From Cellulomonas flavigena DSM 20109 (lineage in GTDB: Bacteria > Actinomycetota > Actinomycetes > Actinomycetales > Cellulomonadaceae): a stretch of DNA of 64,000 nucleotides. The notes under the pieces were generated by a model, which made no database searches, was not told the origin of the DNA, and was given only the letters and a program-made list of their open reading frames with translations. Of the stretch, positions 35,842-44,277 are shown piece after piece. The stretch is from contig NC_014151.1 of assembly GCF_000092865.1 (NCBI RefSeq), positions 3,472,001 through 3,536,000 on the forward strand, given 5' to 3'. Both the position numbers and the translations under genes were made by a program. Numbering within the stretch: the stretch's first letter is position 1; each line of letters begins with the position of its first letter.

Positions 35842-36471
35842 ATGCACGCCGCCACGCCGCTCTCGGTCGCCCTGGAGGTCGCGGACTGGCGACGACGCAC
35901 CGCCGCGACGTACGCGCTGGTGCGCTCGCTCGCCGACGACCCCCAGGCCGCGCACGCGGTCTGGGTCCAGCAGCGCGACGAGCTCTTCGCGACCCATCCC
36001 GCCTCGCCGCTGACGGCCGACGCGCGCGCGGAGTTCGTCGGCCTCGACGTCGCACCGTACGACCCCGACTACCGGTTCGAGGTCGAGGTGCAGCCGGCCG
36101 GCGAGCAGCGGCTGGACCTCGCGACCGACGCCGACGGCGTCGTCGGGTTCGACCGCGTCGGGATCGTCGACCTCGGCGACCTCGGCACGCTCACGCTGTG
36201 GTCGCTGCGCGGGTACGCGGGTGGGCTGTTCCTGCCGGTGCGCGACGCGCTCGCCGGGCGCGGCACGTTCGGCGGCGGGCGCTACCTGCTCGACACCGTC
36301 AAGGGCGCCGACCTCGGCTGCGACCACGTCGGGCGGCTCGTGGTCGACCTGAACTTCGCGTACAACCCGTCGTGCGCGTACGACGCGTCGTGGTCCTGCC
36401 CTCTGGCGACGCGGGCGAACACGCTGTCCGCGGAGGTCCCGGTGGGTGAGCGGACGCCGTCGGTGGCCTGA
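35842..36471 (+). CDS. DUF1684 family protein
   Basis: A 209-aa protein. The C-terminal motif VVDLNFAYNPSCAYDASWSC, followed by PLATRANTL and a basic or acidic end, is the signature of the DUF1684 family. The N-terminal half has a VSL-type helix and WVQQRDELFATHPASPL. The function is unestablished. ATG with GACGGT 6 nt upstream. Confidence 0.88.
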   Translation: MHAATPLSVALEVADWRRRTAATYALVRSLADDPQAAHAVWVQQRDELFATHPASPLTADARAEFVGLDVAPYDPDYRFEVEVQPAGEQRLDLATDADGVVGFDRVGIVDLGDLGTLTLWSLRGYAGGLFLPVRDALAGRGTFGGGRYLLDTVKGADLGCDHVGRLVVDLNFAYNPSCAYDASWSCPLATRANTLSAEVPVGERTPSVA

Positions 36472-36501
36472 CGTCCCGACGTCGGGACCCGCGGCCCGGC
36501 G

Positions 36502-37458
36502 TCAGACCTGGCAGACGGGGCAGCGGTAGAGCTTGCGCGTCGCCATCTCCTCGACGCGGACGGGTGTGCCGCACACCCGGCACGGCTGGCCCGCGCGCCC
36601 GTAGACCCAGTGCCGCAGCGTCGGATCGGCCACCGCGGCCGCGCGCCCGGCGGCGTCGAGGTCCTCGCGCGTGAGGATCATGCCGTCGCGCACGCCGTCG
36701 GCGAGCAGGCCCGTCCAGTCGCGCCAGACCGCCCGCACGACGTCCGCCGGCACCCGCCTGCCCGGCGTCCACGGGTCGAGCCGCGCACGGAACAGCAGCT
36801 CCGCCCGGTAGATGTTGCCGATCCCGGCGACCACCGCCTGGTCCATGAGCAGCTGCCCCACGGCCACGTTCCGGCGGGTCACGCGGTCGACGACGACCTC
36901 GCCCGCCGTGTCGACGTCCTCCACCACCAGCGGGTCGGGGCCCAGCCGGTCGCGCACGAGCGCCGCCTCGTCCGCGGTCAGCACCTCGCACGCCGTCGGG
37001 CCGCGCAGGTCCGCGACCACGGACCCCGAGTCGAGGCGCACGCGCACCTGGCCGATCGGCGGCGGCGGCCACGTCGCGCCCGCGTCGACCGCGACCTCCG
37101 ACTCCCCCTCGCCCATACGCAGGCGGCGCGTCGAGGGCTGCGCGTCCATGACCGCCCCGGGCCGGACCCGCGGCGCCCCGAGGCTGCTGCGCGCACGCGC
37201 GCCGTCGCCGAGCGGGCTGACGTCGCCGTACAGGTCCCACGCGCCGTAGAGGCCGAGGTGCACGCGCAGCACCTCGCCGGTGTCGAACGTCGCGAACAGC
37301 TGCTTGCCGACCGCCGTCGCGCTCGTCATCGTCCGCCCGTCGAGCCGCGCGGCCCCGGCGGCGAACCGCCCCTGCGGCGAGGACACGGCCAGCGGCCGCC
37401 CCACGAGATCCAGCGTCATCTGCCGCGCGATGCGGTGAACGGTATGACCCTCCGGCAC
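36502..37458 (-). CDS. Fpg/Nei family DNA glycosylase (endonuclease VIII-like)
   Basis: A 318-aa base-excision repair enzyme. The N-terminal catalytic PEGHT (Pro2-Glu3) after the GTG start marks the Nei group, as opposed to the PELPE of Fpg. A helix-two-turn-helix region lies in the middle (QAVVAGIGNIYRAELLFRAR, about residues 206-225). The C-terminal zinc finger uses CRVCG and CPVC cysteines. It removes oxidised pyrimidines and nicks the abasic site. TAGGGT at 37465-37470 is 6 nt upstream of the GTG, suggesting a leaderless transcript. Confidence 0.92.
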   Translation of the reverse strand: MPEGHTVHRIARQMTLDLVGRPLAVSSPQGRFAAGAARLDGRTMTSATAVGKQLFATFDTGEVLRVHLGLYGAWDLYGDVSPLGDGARARSSLGAPRVRPGAVMDAQPSTRRLRMGEGESEVAVDAGATWPPPPIGQVRVRLDSGSVVADLRGPTACEVLTADEAALVRDRLGPDPLVVEDVDTAGEVVVDRVTRRNVAVGQLLMDQAVVAGIGNIYRAELLFRARLDPWTPGRRVPADVVRAVWRDWTGLLADGVRDGMILTREDLDAAGRAAAVADPTLRHWVYGRAGQPCRVCGTPVRVEEMATRKLYRCPVCQV

Positions 37459-37499
37459 GCCGTCACCCTACGTCGCGCACACCTCCCCCTCCCCTCCTT

Positions 37500-37554
37500 C
37501 GCCGAGTGCGGGGGAAGTCGCCGAGTGCGGGGGTTGTTTCCCCCGCACTCGGCG
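37500..37554. repeat. Intergenic repeat: two direct and one inverted copy of CGCCGAGTGCGGGGG
   Basis: Copies at about 37500-37514 (one base shorter) and 37519-37533, then the inverse CCCCCGCACTCGGCG at 37540-37554. Copies 2 and 3 form a 15-bp hairpin with a 6-nt loop. The same core recurs at 48.5 kb. It may act as a terminator between Nei and the phosphatase. Confidence 0.85.
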
Positions 37555-37601
37555 ATCGGGGGTGCGGTGTGGGGGTGGGTGGGGTGTGCGAGGGTGGCGG
37601 C

Positions 37602-38477
37602 GTGGACGACGTCACGCTGCCCCCGCACCCGCCGACGACGCCGCACGGCGAGCCCGTGCCCGACGCCCGGGCCGCCGCCGTCACCACCGCGGACCCGCAC
37701 GTCCTGGCCACGGACGCACTGGCGAACCTGCGCGACGTGGGCGGACGGACGACGGCCGACGGGCGCAGCGTGCGGCGCCGGGTCGCGTTCCGCTCCGCCG
37801 AGCTGCGGGCGCCGGCCGTCGCGGTCGACCCGGTCGTGGCCGGGCTCGGGGTGCGGACCGTCGTCGACCTGCGCACGGCCGCCGAGCGTGCGGCGGCGCC
37901 CGACGTGCTCCCCGCGGGCGCGACGGGCGTGCACGCCGACGTCCTCGCGGCGGCCCCGGACGCCCCCGCCGCGGACCTGAGCGAGATCCTGCAGCGCCCG
38001 CAGGAGGCGCAGCGGGTGCTCACGGCGCTCGACCCGCCCGCCGCGATGCGGCGAACGTACGTCGACCTCGTGACGAGCGACGCGGGACGTGCCGGGTACG
38101 CGACGCTCCTGCGCCGTCTCCTGGACCCGGCGGCCGGGCCCGTGCTGTACCACTGCACCGCGGGCAAGGACCGCACCGGCTGGGGCACGTCGGTGCTGCT
38201 GCTCGCGCTGGGCGTGGACGAGGCGGCCGTGCGTGAGGAGTACCTCGCGGTGAACCCCGCCGTGCGCGCGATGTACGCGCCGCTCCTCCAGAGGTTCGCG
38301 GACGTCGGTGGGGACCCGGGGCTGCTGGTGCCGCTGCTCGAGGTGCAGGAGGCGTACCTCGACGCAGCGCTCGACGCCGTCGCGGAGCACCACGGCACGT
38401 TCGGCGGCTACCTGCGTGAAGGGCTCGGGCTGCGTGACGACGAGGTGGCGGCGCTGCGGGACGCGCTGCTCGAGTGA
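37602..38477 (+). CDS. Tyrosine-protein phosphatase (DSP/PTP-like)
   Basis: A 291-aa phosphatase of the MptpB/lipid-phosphatase type. The catalytic P-loop HCTAGKDRTG is at 184-193, with Cys185 as nucleophile and Arg191. The N-terminal segment LANLRDVGGRTTADGR is the familiar 'NfRDlGG' element. It acts on phosphotyrosine, phosphoserine or phosphoinositides; the substrate is not defined. The GTG at 37602 was chosen; the preceding GAGGGT is a weak -10. Confidence 0.9.
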   Translation: MDDVTLPPHPPTTPHGEPVPDARAAAVTTADPHVLATDALANLRDVGGRTTADGRSVRRRVAFRSAELRAPAVAVDPVVAGLGVRTVVDLRTAAERAAAPDVLPAGATGVHADVLAAAPDAPAADLSEILQRPQEAQRVLTALDPPAAMRRTYVDLVTSDAGRAGYATLLRRLLDPAAGPVLYHCTAGKDRTGWGTSVLLLALGVDEAAVREEYLAVNPAVRAMYAPLLQRFADVGGDPGLLVPLLEVQEAYLDAALDAVAEHHGTFGGYLREGLGLRDDEVAALRDALLE

Positions 38478-38921
38478 CCTGCGGAAAGACGACCGCGCCG
38501 GTGCACCTTCCGTTTCCGGGTCTCACGACGTGGACGCGCGCGATGTCGGGTTCCGATGCCGCCGGCAGCACCGCCCACCCGGCCACAGGCGCCCCGAGCA
38601 GCTCCTGACCTGCACCGACGCCCGACACCGGTCGTCCATCTGCTGACCTCATTCGTCTCGCGGGTCGAGCCTCGCCGGGCGGGCGTCGGGACACCGTGCT
38701 TGCATGACGGACATGGCACCCCTCGACACGCGCTCGCCGCGACCGGTTCCCGCCGGCGCCGCCCGCTGCTGTCGTGCCCGAATGTGTCGCTGACCGCGAC
38801 CCTCCGCGCGCCCGTCGCGCTCCCCTGACCCGCTCCGGCACGCCGGCCCCGGGTCCCCCTCCCCGCACCGGCGCCGCCGACCCGGCCGCGTCGTCGCGCC
38901 CCACCCCGAGGACCACCACCA
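38478..38921. other. Intergenic region upstream of metNIQ, no gene seen
   Basis: 444 bp with no supportable coding sequence. I searched by eye for SAM-I/SAM-IV riboswitch cores, which often control methionine transporters in actinobacteria, and saw none. Control by another factor is possible. GAGG sits 9-12 bases before the metN GTG. Confidence 0.4.
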
Positions 38922-39920
38922 GTGATCGAGCTCTCAGGCCTCCGCAAGGTCTACCCGTCCCCCGCCGGGGACGTCGTCGCGCTCGACGGCATCGACCTCA
39001 CCGTCGAGCGCGGCACGGTGCACGGCATCGTCGGACGCTCCGGCGCCGGCAAGTCGACGCTCATCCGCTGCCTCACGGGCCTCGAGCGGCCCACGTCCGG
39101 CACGGTCACGGTCGACGGCGTGACGATCTCCGACCTGCCCGAGAAGCGGCTGCGCACCGCACGCCGCCGGACCGGCATGGTCTTCCAGCACGTCAACCTG
39201 CTCGACTCCCGCACGATCGCCGGGAACGTCGCCTACCCGCTCGAGGTCGCCGGTGTCGCGCGACCGCAGCGCGCCGCCCGCGTCGCCGAGCTCCTCGACC
39301 TCGTCGGGCTCGGCGACCGCGCGTCGGCGTACCCCGCGCAGCTGTCCGGCGGGCAGAAGCAGCGCGTGGGCATCGCGCGGGCCCTGGCCACCGAGCCCCC
39401 GGTGCTGCTGTGCGACGAGCCCACCTCGGCGCTCGACGGGGAGACCACCCGCCAGATCCTCGGCCTCGTGCGCGACCTGCGCGACCGCCTCGGCATCACC
39501 GTCGTCGTCATCACGCACGAGCCCGCGGTCGTCCGCGAGGTCTGCGACGCCGTCACGCTGCTCGAGCACGGGCGCGTCGTGCAGTCGGGCGCGCTCGCGC
39601 AGGTCGTCACGGAGGTCGGCTCGCCGCTGTCCCGCGCCCTGGTGCCCGTCCCTGACGTCCCCCGGTCCGGCCGGCGGCGGCTCGTCGAGGCCGTCTACGC
39701 CACCGACGCCCTCGCCACGAGCGCGGCCTTCGCGGCCGTCGCGGGGCTCGGCGACGACGTCGAGGTGCTGTCCGCCACGGTCGAGCCGCTCGCCGGCGTG
39801 CGCGTCGGCCGCCTCATCGTCGACACCCCCGAGGCACGCACGGACGAGGTCGTGGCGCGGCTGCGCGCCGCCGGCCTCGACCCGCTCGCCGCGCCCGTGA
39901 CCGAGCGGGAGGTCGCGTGA
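38922..39920 (+). CDS. metN: Methionine ABC transporter ATPase MetN
   Basis: A 332-aa ATPase powering D/L-methionine import. Walker A GRSGAGKS is at 38-45, the signature LSGGQKQRVGIARAL near 145, Walker B LLCDEPTSALD, and the H-loop in VVITHEP. The C-terminal NIL domain (about 255-332) senses methionine in characterised homologues and gives trans-inhibition. The stop overlaps metI by 4 nt. Confidence 0.95.
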   Translation: MIELSGLRKVYPSPAGDVVALDGIDLTVERGTVHGIVGRSGAGKSTLIRCLTGLERPTSGTVTVDGVTISDLPEKRLRTARRRTGMVFQHVNLLDSRTIAGNVAYPLEVAGVARPQRAARVAELLDLVGLGDRASAYPAQLSGGQKQRVGIARALATEPPVLLCDEPTSALDGETTRQILGLVRDLRDRLGITVVVITHEPAVVREVCDAVTLLEHGRVVQSGALAQVVTEVGSPLSRALVPVPDVPRSGRRRLVEAVYATDALATSAAFAAVAGLGDDVEVLSATVEPLAGVRVGRLIVDTPEARTDEVVARLRAAGLDPLAAPVTEREVA

Positions 39921-40600
39921 TGGGCGACCTGTGGACCGAGCTCACGACCAACCGCGTCATCCTCGCCAAGCTCCCCGAGGCGACGCTCGAGACCCTGCAG
40001 ATGGTGGGCCTGTCGGCGCTCGTCACCGTGCTCCTCGGGCTGCCGCTGGGCCTGCTCCTGCGCTCGCTGTCCGCCGACGGCCTGCTCCCGAACCGGCCCG
40101 TCGCCCAGGTGCTCGGGTTCGTGGTCAACGTGCTGCGCTCGCTGCCGTTCATCATCCTGGCCGTCGCCGTCATCCCGCTGACGCGCGCGATCGTCGGGAC
40201 CTCGCTCGGCTGGGAGGCAGCCGTCGTGCCGTTGAGCGTCGGGACCATCCCGTTCTTCGCGCGGCTCGTCGAGACAGCGGTGCGCGACGTCGCCCCGGGC
40301 AAGGTCGAGGCGGCCCGCGTCATGGGCTCGACGACGCCGAAGATCCTGTGGACCGTGCTGGTGCGCGAGGCGCTGCCGAGCATCGTGTCCGGGTTCACCG
40401 TCACCGTCATCGCGCTCATCGGGTTCTCCGCGATGGCCGGCGCGATCGGCGGCGGCGGCCTCGGCTTCCTCGCCATCACCTACGGCTTCCAGCGCTTCGA
40501 CCCCGTCGTGCTGTACACGTCCGTCGTCGTCATCGTCGTGCTGGTCACGGTCGTGCAGGTGGTCGGTGACGCCGTCGCGCGCCGCCTGGACCACCGCTGA
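39917..40600 (+). CDS. metI: Methionine ABC transporter permease MetI
   Basis: A 227-aa membrane permease with five helices. The cytoplasmic EAA-like loop is EAARVMGSTTPKILWTVLVR, the coupling helix for MetN. ATG at 39917 overlaps the metN stop. The family length (about 217-230) matches. Confidence 0.95.
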   Translation: MMGDLWTELTTNRVILAKLPEATLETLQMVGLSALVTVLLGLPLGLLLRSLSADGLLPNRPVAQVLGFVVNVLRSLPFIILAVAVIPLTRAIVGTSLGWEAAVVPLSVGTIPFFARLVETAVRDVAPGKVEAARVMGSTTPKILWTVLVREALPSIVSGFTVTVIALIGFSAMAGAIGGGGLGFLAITYGFQRFDPVVLYTSVVVIVVLVTVVQVVGDAVARRLDHR

Positions 40601-40677
40601 GCACGCCGACCCGTCGCGAGCCGCGACCCACCGACCCGCCCTCGACCCGTGGGCGACACCCGAGAGGAACCCGTGAG

Positions 40678-41517
40678 ATGAAGAGCACCGCCCGAGCCGC
40701 AGCCGTCCTGTCCGCCGCAGCCCTGGTGATGGCCGGCTGCGCGGGCGGCGACGACACCGGCGCGTCCGACGGCGGGACGGGGTCGGACGGCCCGACCACC
40801 ATCGTCATCGGCGCGAGCCCCGTCCCTCACGCCGAGATCCTGCAGTTCGTGCAGGACGAGCTGGCCGCCGACGCGGGCATCGCCCTCGACATCCAGGAGT
40901 TCACCGACTACGTCCTGCCCAACACGGCGCTGGCCGAGGGCGAGCTCGACGCGAACTTCTTCCAGCACCTGCCGTACTTCGAGGCGCAGGTCGAGGAGAA
41001 CGGCTTCGAGTTCGACCACTTCGCCGGCGTGCACATCGAGCCCTACGGGATCTACTCCGAGAAGGTCGGGTCGGTCGAGGACATCCCCACGGGCGGCGTC
41101 GTCGCCATCACCAACGACCCGGGCAACCAGGCGCGCGCGCTCGACCTGCTGGTCGAGGCCGGGCTCATCGAGCTCGAGGAGACGGACGGCGACCCGACGC
41201 TGCTCGACATCGCGGAGAACCCGAAGGACCTCGAGTTCGTCGAGACCGCACCCGAGCAGCTCGTCGTCTCCCTGCAGGACGTCGACGCCGCGATCATCAA
41301 CGGCAACTACGCGCTCGAGGCGGGCCTGAACCCGGCCAAGGACGCGATCGTCCTGGAGTCCGGCGAGAACAGCCCCTACGCCAACTTCGTCGCGTTCCGC
41401 TCCGAGGACGCCGGCGACGAGGCGCTCGCGACGCTCGACGAGCTGCTGCGCTCCGACGAGGTCCGCGCCTTCATCGAGGAGCGCTGGCCGGACGGCGAGA
41501 TCATCGCCGCGTTCTGA
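40678..41517 (+). CDS. metQ: Methionine-binding lipoprotein MetQ (NlpA family)
   Basis: A 279-aa lipoprotein. Signal peptide with lipobox VMAGC (Cys21), then a Gly/Asp/Ser linker. The binding domain begins with ASPVPHAEILQFVQDELAAD and contains the family motif NTALAEGELDANFFQHLPYF. It delivers methionine to MetNI. It follows metI by 77 bp, so is likely cotranscribed. Confidence 0.95.
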   Translation: MKSTARAAAVLSAAALVMAGCAGGDDTGASDGGTGSDGPTTIVIGASPVPHAEILQFVQDELAADAGIALDIQEFTDYVLPNTALAEGELDANFFQHLPYFEAQVEENGFEFDHFAGVHIEPYGIYSEKVGSVEDIPTGGVVAITNDPGNQARALDLLVEAGLIELEETDGDPTLLDIAENPKDLEFVETAPEQLVVSLQDVDAAIINGNYALEAGLNPAKDAIVLESGENSPYANFVAFRSEDAGDEALATLDELLRSDEVRAFIEERWPDGEIIAAF

Positions 41518-41604
41518 CGGCTCCGCAGGGTCCGACGCACGGGGTCGGTCCGCCTCCTGGTGGGGGTGGCCCGGCCCCGTCGTCGACCACCCGCCGAGGA
41601 GACG

Positions 41605-41685
41605 GATCGGCGAGCGCGGTACTCGATCGACGAGCGCCGTACTCGTTGGTGCCGCGCTCGGTGATCGTGTGCCGCGCTCGGCGCG
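41605..41685. repeat. Intergenic repeat with two direct and two inverted copies
   Basis: Direct copies GATCGGCGAGCGCGGTACTC (41605) and GATCGACGAGCGCCGTACTC (41625), then inverted copies GCCGCGCTCGGTGATC (41651-41666) and GCCGCGCTCGGCGCG (41671-41685). It can fold as a hairpin and may end metQ transcription. Its layout resembles those at 37.5 and 48.5 kb though the core differs. Confidence 0.7.
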
Positions 41686-41714
41686 ACGCAACGGGGCCGG
41701 GACGGGGGCGCGGA

Positions 41715-42314
41715 TCAGGGGGCGGTGGGGGTGACGTCGAGGGTGGCCTCGGCGAGGACGTGGCCGTCGACGAGGGCGAGGGCGTCGTCGAGCGTCGTCG
41801 ACGCATCGCCTTCGATCGCCTCGTCGAGCGCGTACAGCGTGTAGACGTACGTGTTGCCCGGCACGCACGGACCCGCGTAGAGGCCGTCCCCGCGGTAGCT
41901 GCGACCGGCGACGCCGACGCCGATCTCCCCCTGCTCGCCCTGCTTCACGCCGTCGACGTCCCCGGGGATGCCCGTCACGACCCAGTGGACGTAGTCCGGG
42001 TGCGCCGGGTCGGTGAGCGTGAGCAGGTACGACGCGACGTCGTCGGGGCCGCCCTCCCACGCGAGCGCGGGCGAGCGGTTCTCGCCGTCGCAGACCGTCG
42101 AGTACACCCCCGACGCCCAGGGCGGCAGGGCGCCGTCGGCGTCGAGGTCGGGGCTCGTCAGGACGAGGGGTGCGGGGCTCTGCGCCGCGGCATCGGTCGC
42201 GCCGACGTCCGTGGGCGATGCGGTGCCGGACGTCGTGGCGCAGCCCGCGAGGCCGAGCAGCACCGGGCCGACGAGCACGGCGACGAGGAGCGGGACGGGG
42301 CGGGATCGGCGCAC
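41715..42314 (-). CDS. YbhB/YbcL-family (PEBP) lipoprotein
   Basis: A 199-aa exported PEBP-fold protein. The basic start VRRSRP, hydrophobic core and lipobox LAGC (Cys25) give lipidation at the membrane. The body has the PEBP pattern: NRSPALAWEGGPDDVASYLL, then LTDPAHPDYVHWVVTGIPGD, with the ligand-site Asp-Pro and His. The GTG at 42314 has GAGGAG about 7 nt upstream. An upstream ATG at 42371 would pass through the operator and is less likely. Divergent from the TetR gene and probably its target. Confidence 0.88.
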   Translation of the reverse strand: MRRSRPVPLLVAVLVGPVLLGLAGCATTSGTASPTDVGATDAAAQSPAPLVLTSPDLDADGALPPWASGVYSTVCDGENRSPALAWEGGPDDVASYLLTLTDPAHPDYVHWVVTGIPGDVDGVKQGEQGEIGVGVAGRSYRGDGLYAGPCVPGNTYVYTLYALDEAIEGDASTTLDDALALVDGHVLAEATLDVTPTAP

Positions 42315-42352
42315 GCGGGCTCCTCGTGGGACGGGCCGCGTCGGCGCGGCGT

Positions 42353-42374
42353 ATAACGGCGTTATGCGCATAAC
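42353..42374. promoter_or_regulatory. Overlapping palindromes, TetR operator
   Basis: ATAACGGCGTTAT (42353-42365) and the perfect 14-mer GTTATGCGCATAAC (42361-42374) share a GTTAT half-site. They sit between the divergent YbhB and TetR genes, 8 nt before the TetR start. The arrangement suits autorepression and control of both genes. Confidence 0.75.
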
Positions 42375-42382
42375 TTAGTGAT

Positions 42383-43009
42383 GTGCCATCCGACGCGTCA
42401 ACGCCCGACCCGCGCCCGACCGTCGGGCCGTCGACGTCGTCGTCGACCCGCGACCGGATCCTCGCGGCCGCCGTCGACCTGCTCGCACGCGAGGGCGGGG
42501 CGGCGCTCACCGTCCGGGCCGTCGCCGCCGCGGCCGGCTGCTCGACCATCGGCGTCTACACGCACTTCGGCGGCAAGACGGGCCTGGTGCAGGCACTCCT
42601 GCTCGACGCGTACGAGCAGCTCGACGCAGCCGTCGCCACGGTCGACACGATCGTTGACCCGTACGCGCGGCTCGACGCCGGCGCCCACGCCTACCGCGAG
42701 TGGGCCCTCGCCCACCGCACGCACTACCTGCTGATGTTCAGCCCGATCGTGCCCACCGTCGACCCGATGCCCGCCGTCGAGGAACGCGGTGCGCAGTCGT
42801 ACGGCGCCCACTGCGCGCGCGTCGAGGCTGCGGTCGCCGCGGGCGCTCTGAGGGGCGACGACGTCGAGGCCACGGCCTTCCACCTGTGGACGTCGGTGCA
42901 CGGCGCCGTGAGCATCGAGCTCCTCGGCAGCCCGCCCGCGACACCGGAGCGCGCCCTCGCCCGCTTCTCCCACGGCGTCGACGCCCTCCTGCGCGGCCAC
43001 GCCGCCTGA
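42383..43009 (+). CDS. TetR/AcrR family regulator
   Basis: A 208-aa repressor. The helix-turn-helix occupies about residues 22-66 (RILAAAVDLLAREGGAALTV, then RAVAAAAGCSTIGVYTHFGG). The C-terminal helices form a ligand pocket. The GTG is only 8 nt after the operator and no Shine-Dalgarno is present; the TAACTT hexamer (42371-42376) is 6 nt upstream, so it is probably leaderless. Ligand unknown. Confidence 0.92.
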   Translation: MPSDASTPDPRPTVGPSTSSSTRDRILAAAVDLLAREGGAALTVRAVAAAAGCSTIGVYTHFGGKTGLVQALLLDAYEQLDAAVATVDTIVDPYARLDAGAHAYREWALAHRTHYLLMFSPIVPTVDPMPAVEERGAQSYGAHCARVEAAVAAGALRGDDVEATAFHLWTSVHGAVSIELLGSPPATPERALARFSHGVDALLRGHAA

Positions 43010-43074
43010 CACCCCAGATCCCGACCCACGCGCCGGCGGAGGACTCCGACGGCCGGCGCACCTGACCAGTGGTC

Positions 43075-43187
43075 GCCGGTGAGGACGCCCGAGTGACCAG
43101 TCGGCAGGACCACGACCGCGGCGGTGTGCGTGCGCTGGTGGTGTCGACCCCGATGACGACTTCGGCAGGACTGGGCGTCGCGTTCAT
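43075..43187 (-). pseudogene. IS110-family transposase N-terminal remnant, frameshifted
   Basis: From the ATG at 43187 the reading gives MNATPSPAEVVIGVDT (to about 43140). Then a single lost C shifts the frame. Restoring one base yields the continuation HQRTHTAAVVVLPTG, so GVDTHQRTHTAAVV matches the first catalytic Asp region (GVDTHKxxHxAAV) of IS110 DEDD transposases. The similarity ends near 43075, so most of the gene and its ends are missing. Confidence 0.7.
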
Positions 43188-43220
43188 CTGGAGAAACCCG
43201 ACGAGGTTCCGGCGAGATCC

Positions 43221-44246
43221 TCAAGGTCGGACGAGGGTGGTGAGGAAGTCCGTCAGGGCGCTCAGGTACGTGGTGCGGGCCGGCTCGAGCGACAGGGTCA
43301 GGTCGTGGACGGAGTCCTCGACGACCAGCTCGCGCACGTCGCTGCCGAGGCGCGGCGCGAGGGCGGCGATGGTGGTGACGTCGAGCACGGTGTCGGTGGT
43401 GTCGACGTCCGGTCCGTCGTCGACGAACGCCGACGACCGCGCCGAACGCGCGACCAGCAGCGGCACCCGGATCGCCAGGCCCGCCGCGACCCGGAGCTGG
43501 CCGGCGCGCGCCGCCGCGAGCCAGCCCGCGCGTACCGGCACGCCCTCGGGCCGCTTGAGCGTGAGGTCGAAGTCCCAACGCCGGGCCAACCGGGCCGCGT
43601 AGCGCGACGGTGACGAGCCGACGACACGCAGCGGCGCCGACCGTGCGAGCGGGCGCAGCGCACCGTCCTGCAGGGGCGTCACCCAGGACCGCTCGACCGA
43701 CAGGAAGGGGTTGTTCAGCACGACGGCGTCGGGCCCGCCGCGCGCCCGGTGCGCGTGCGCCCACAGCGCGGTGACCAGCCCACCCATCGAGTGCCCGTGC
43801 ACGACGACCGGCCGACCGGGCCACGTGCTGCGCGCGACCGCGACGGCACGCGTGAGGTCGGACGCCTGCTCGCGCAGGTCGCCCTGGTAGTGCGGCACGT
43901 CGCCCGGTCGCAGAGACCGGCCGGCGCGGCGCGCGTCGAGCCCGAGGAACGCCCAGCCCGCGGCGTGGCACGCGTCGGCCAGGTGCGTCTGGAAGAAGTA
44001 GTCGTTGTAGCCGTGCAGGTGCACGACGACGCCCTCCGGCGCGGCGGGCGGGTCCGGGGGGCGCACCACCGTGAGCACGGGCGCCGACCCGCCGGCGGCG
44101 ACCGCGCGGGCTGTGCGACCCGCCGCGGCGGGCGTCCAGCCGGGAAGCGTGAGGGTCGCGTAGCCGGGCAGCAGCCGGTCCGGCAGCCACGTGCCGAGCA
44201 CGTCGCCGCGCACCTCCGCGTCACCCGCCGCCGTCACACCCGGCAT
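43221..44246 (-). CDS. Alpha/beta hydrolase (serine aminopeptidase/monoglyceride lipase-like)
   Basis: A 341-aa hydrolase. The nucleophile elbow GHSMGG is in VVVHGHSMGGLVTALW around residue 150, with Asp and His expected in 'DDGPDVDTTDTV' and VEDSVHDLTLS. VVVHLHGYNDYFFQTHLADA gives the oxyanion region. The N-terminal 60 residues before the fold are extra. ATG at 44246; it lies next to and on the same strand as an MFS gene. Substrate not predictable, possibly lipid esters. Confidence 0.87.
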   Translation of the reverse strand: MPGVTAAGDAEVRGDVLGTWLPDRLLPGYATLTLPGWTPAAAGRTARAVAAGGSAPVLTVVRPPDPPAAPEGVVVHLHGYNDYFFQTHLADACHAAGWAFLGLDARRAGRSLRPGDVPHYQGDLREQASDLTRAVAVARSTWPGRPVVVHGHSMGGLVTALWAHAHRARGGPDAVVLNNPFLSVERSWVTPLQDGALRPLARSAPLRVVGSSPSRYAARLARRWDFDLTLKRPEGVPVRAGWLAAARAGQLRVAAGLAIRVPLLVARSARSSAFVDDGPDVDTTDTVLDVTTIAALAPRLGSDVRELVVEDSVHDLTLSLEPARTTYLSALTDFLTTLVRP

Positions 44247-44277
44247 GGAACCACACCGACGTCACTGCCGGGTCGGC

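Noticed and set aside
38478..38921. SAM riboswitch before metN
   Set aside because: I could not find the conserved core or a matching set of stems by eye.
42315..42371. Upstream ATG start for the YbhB gene
   Set aside because: It would place coding sequence across the TetR operator; the GTG at 42314 has a good Shine-Dalgarno and starts just before the lipobox signal.
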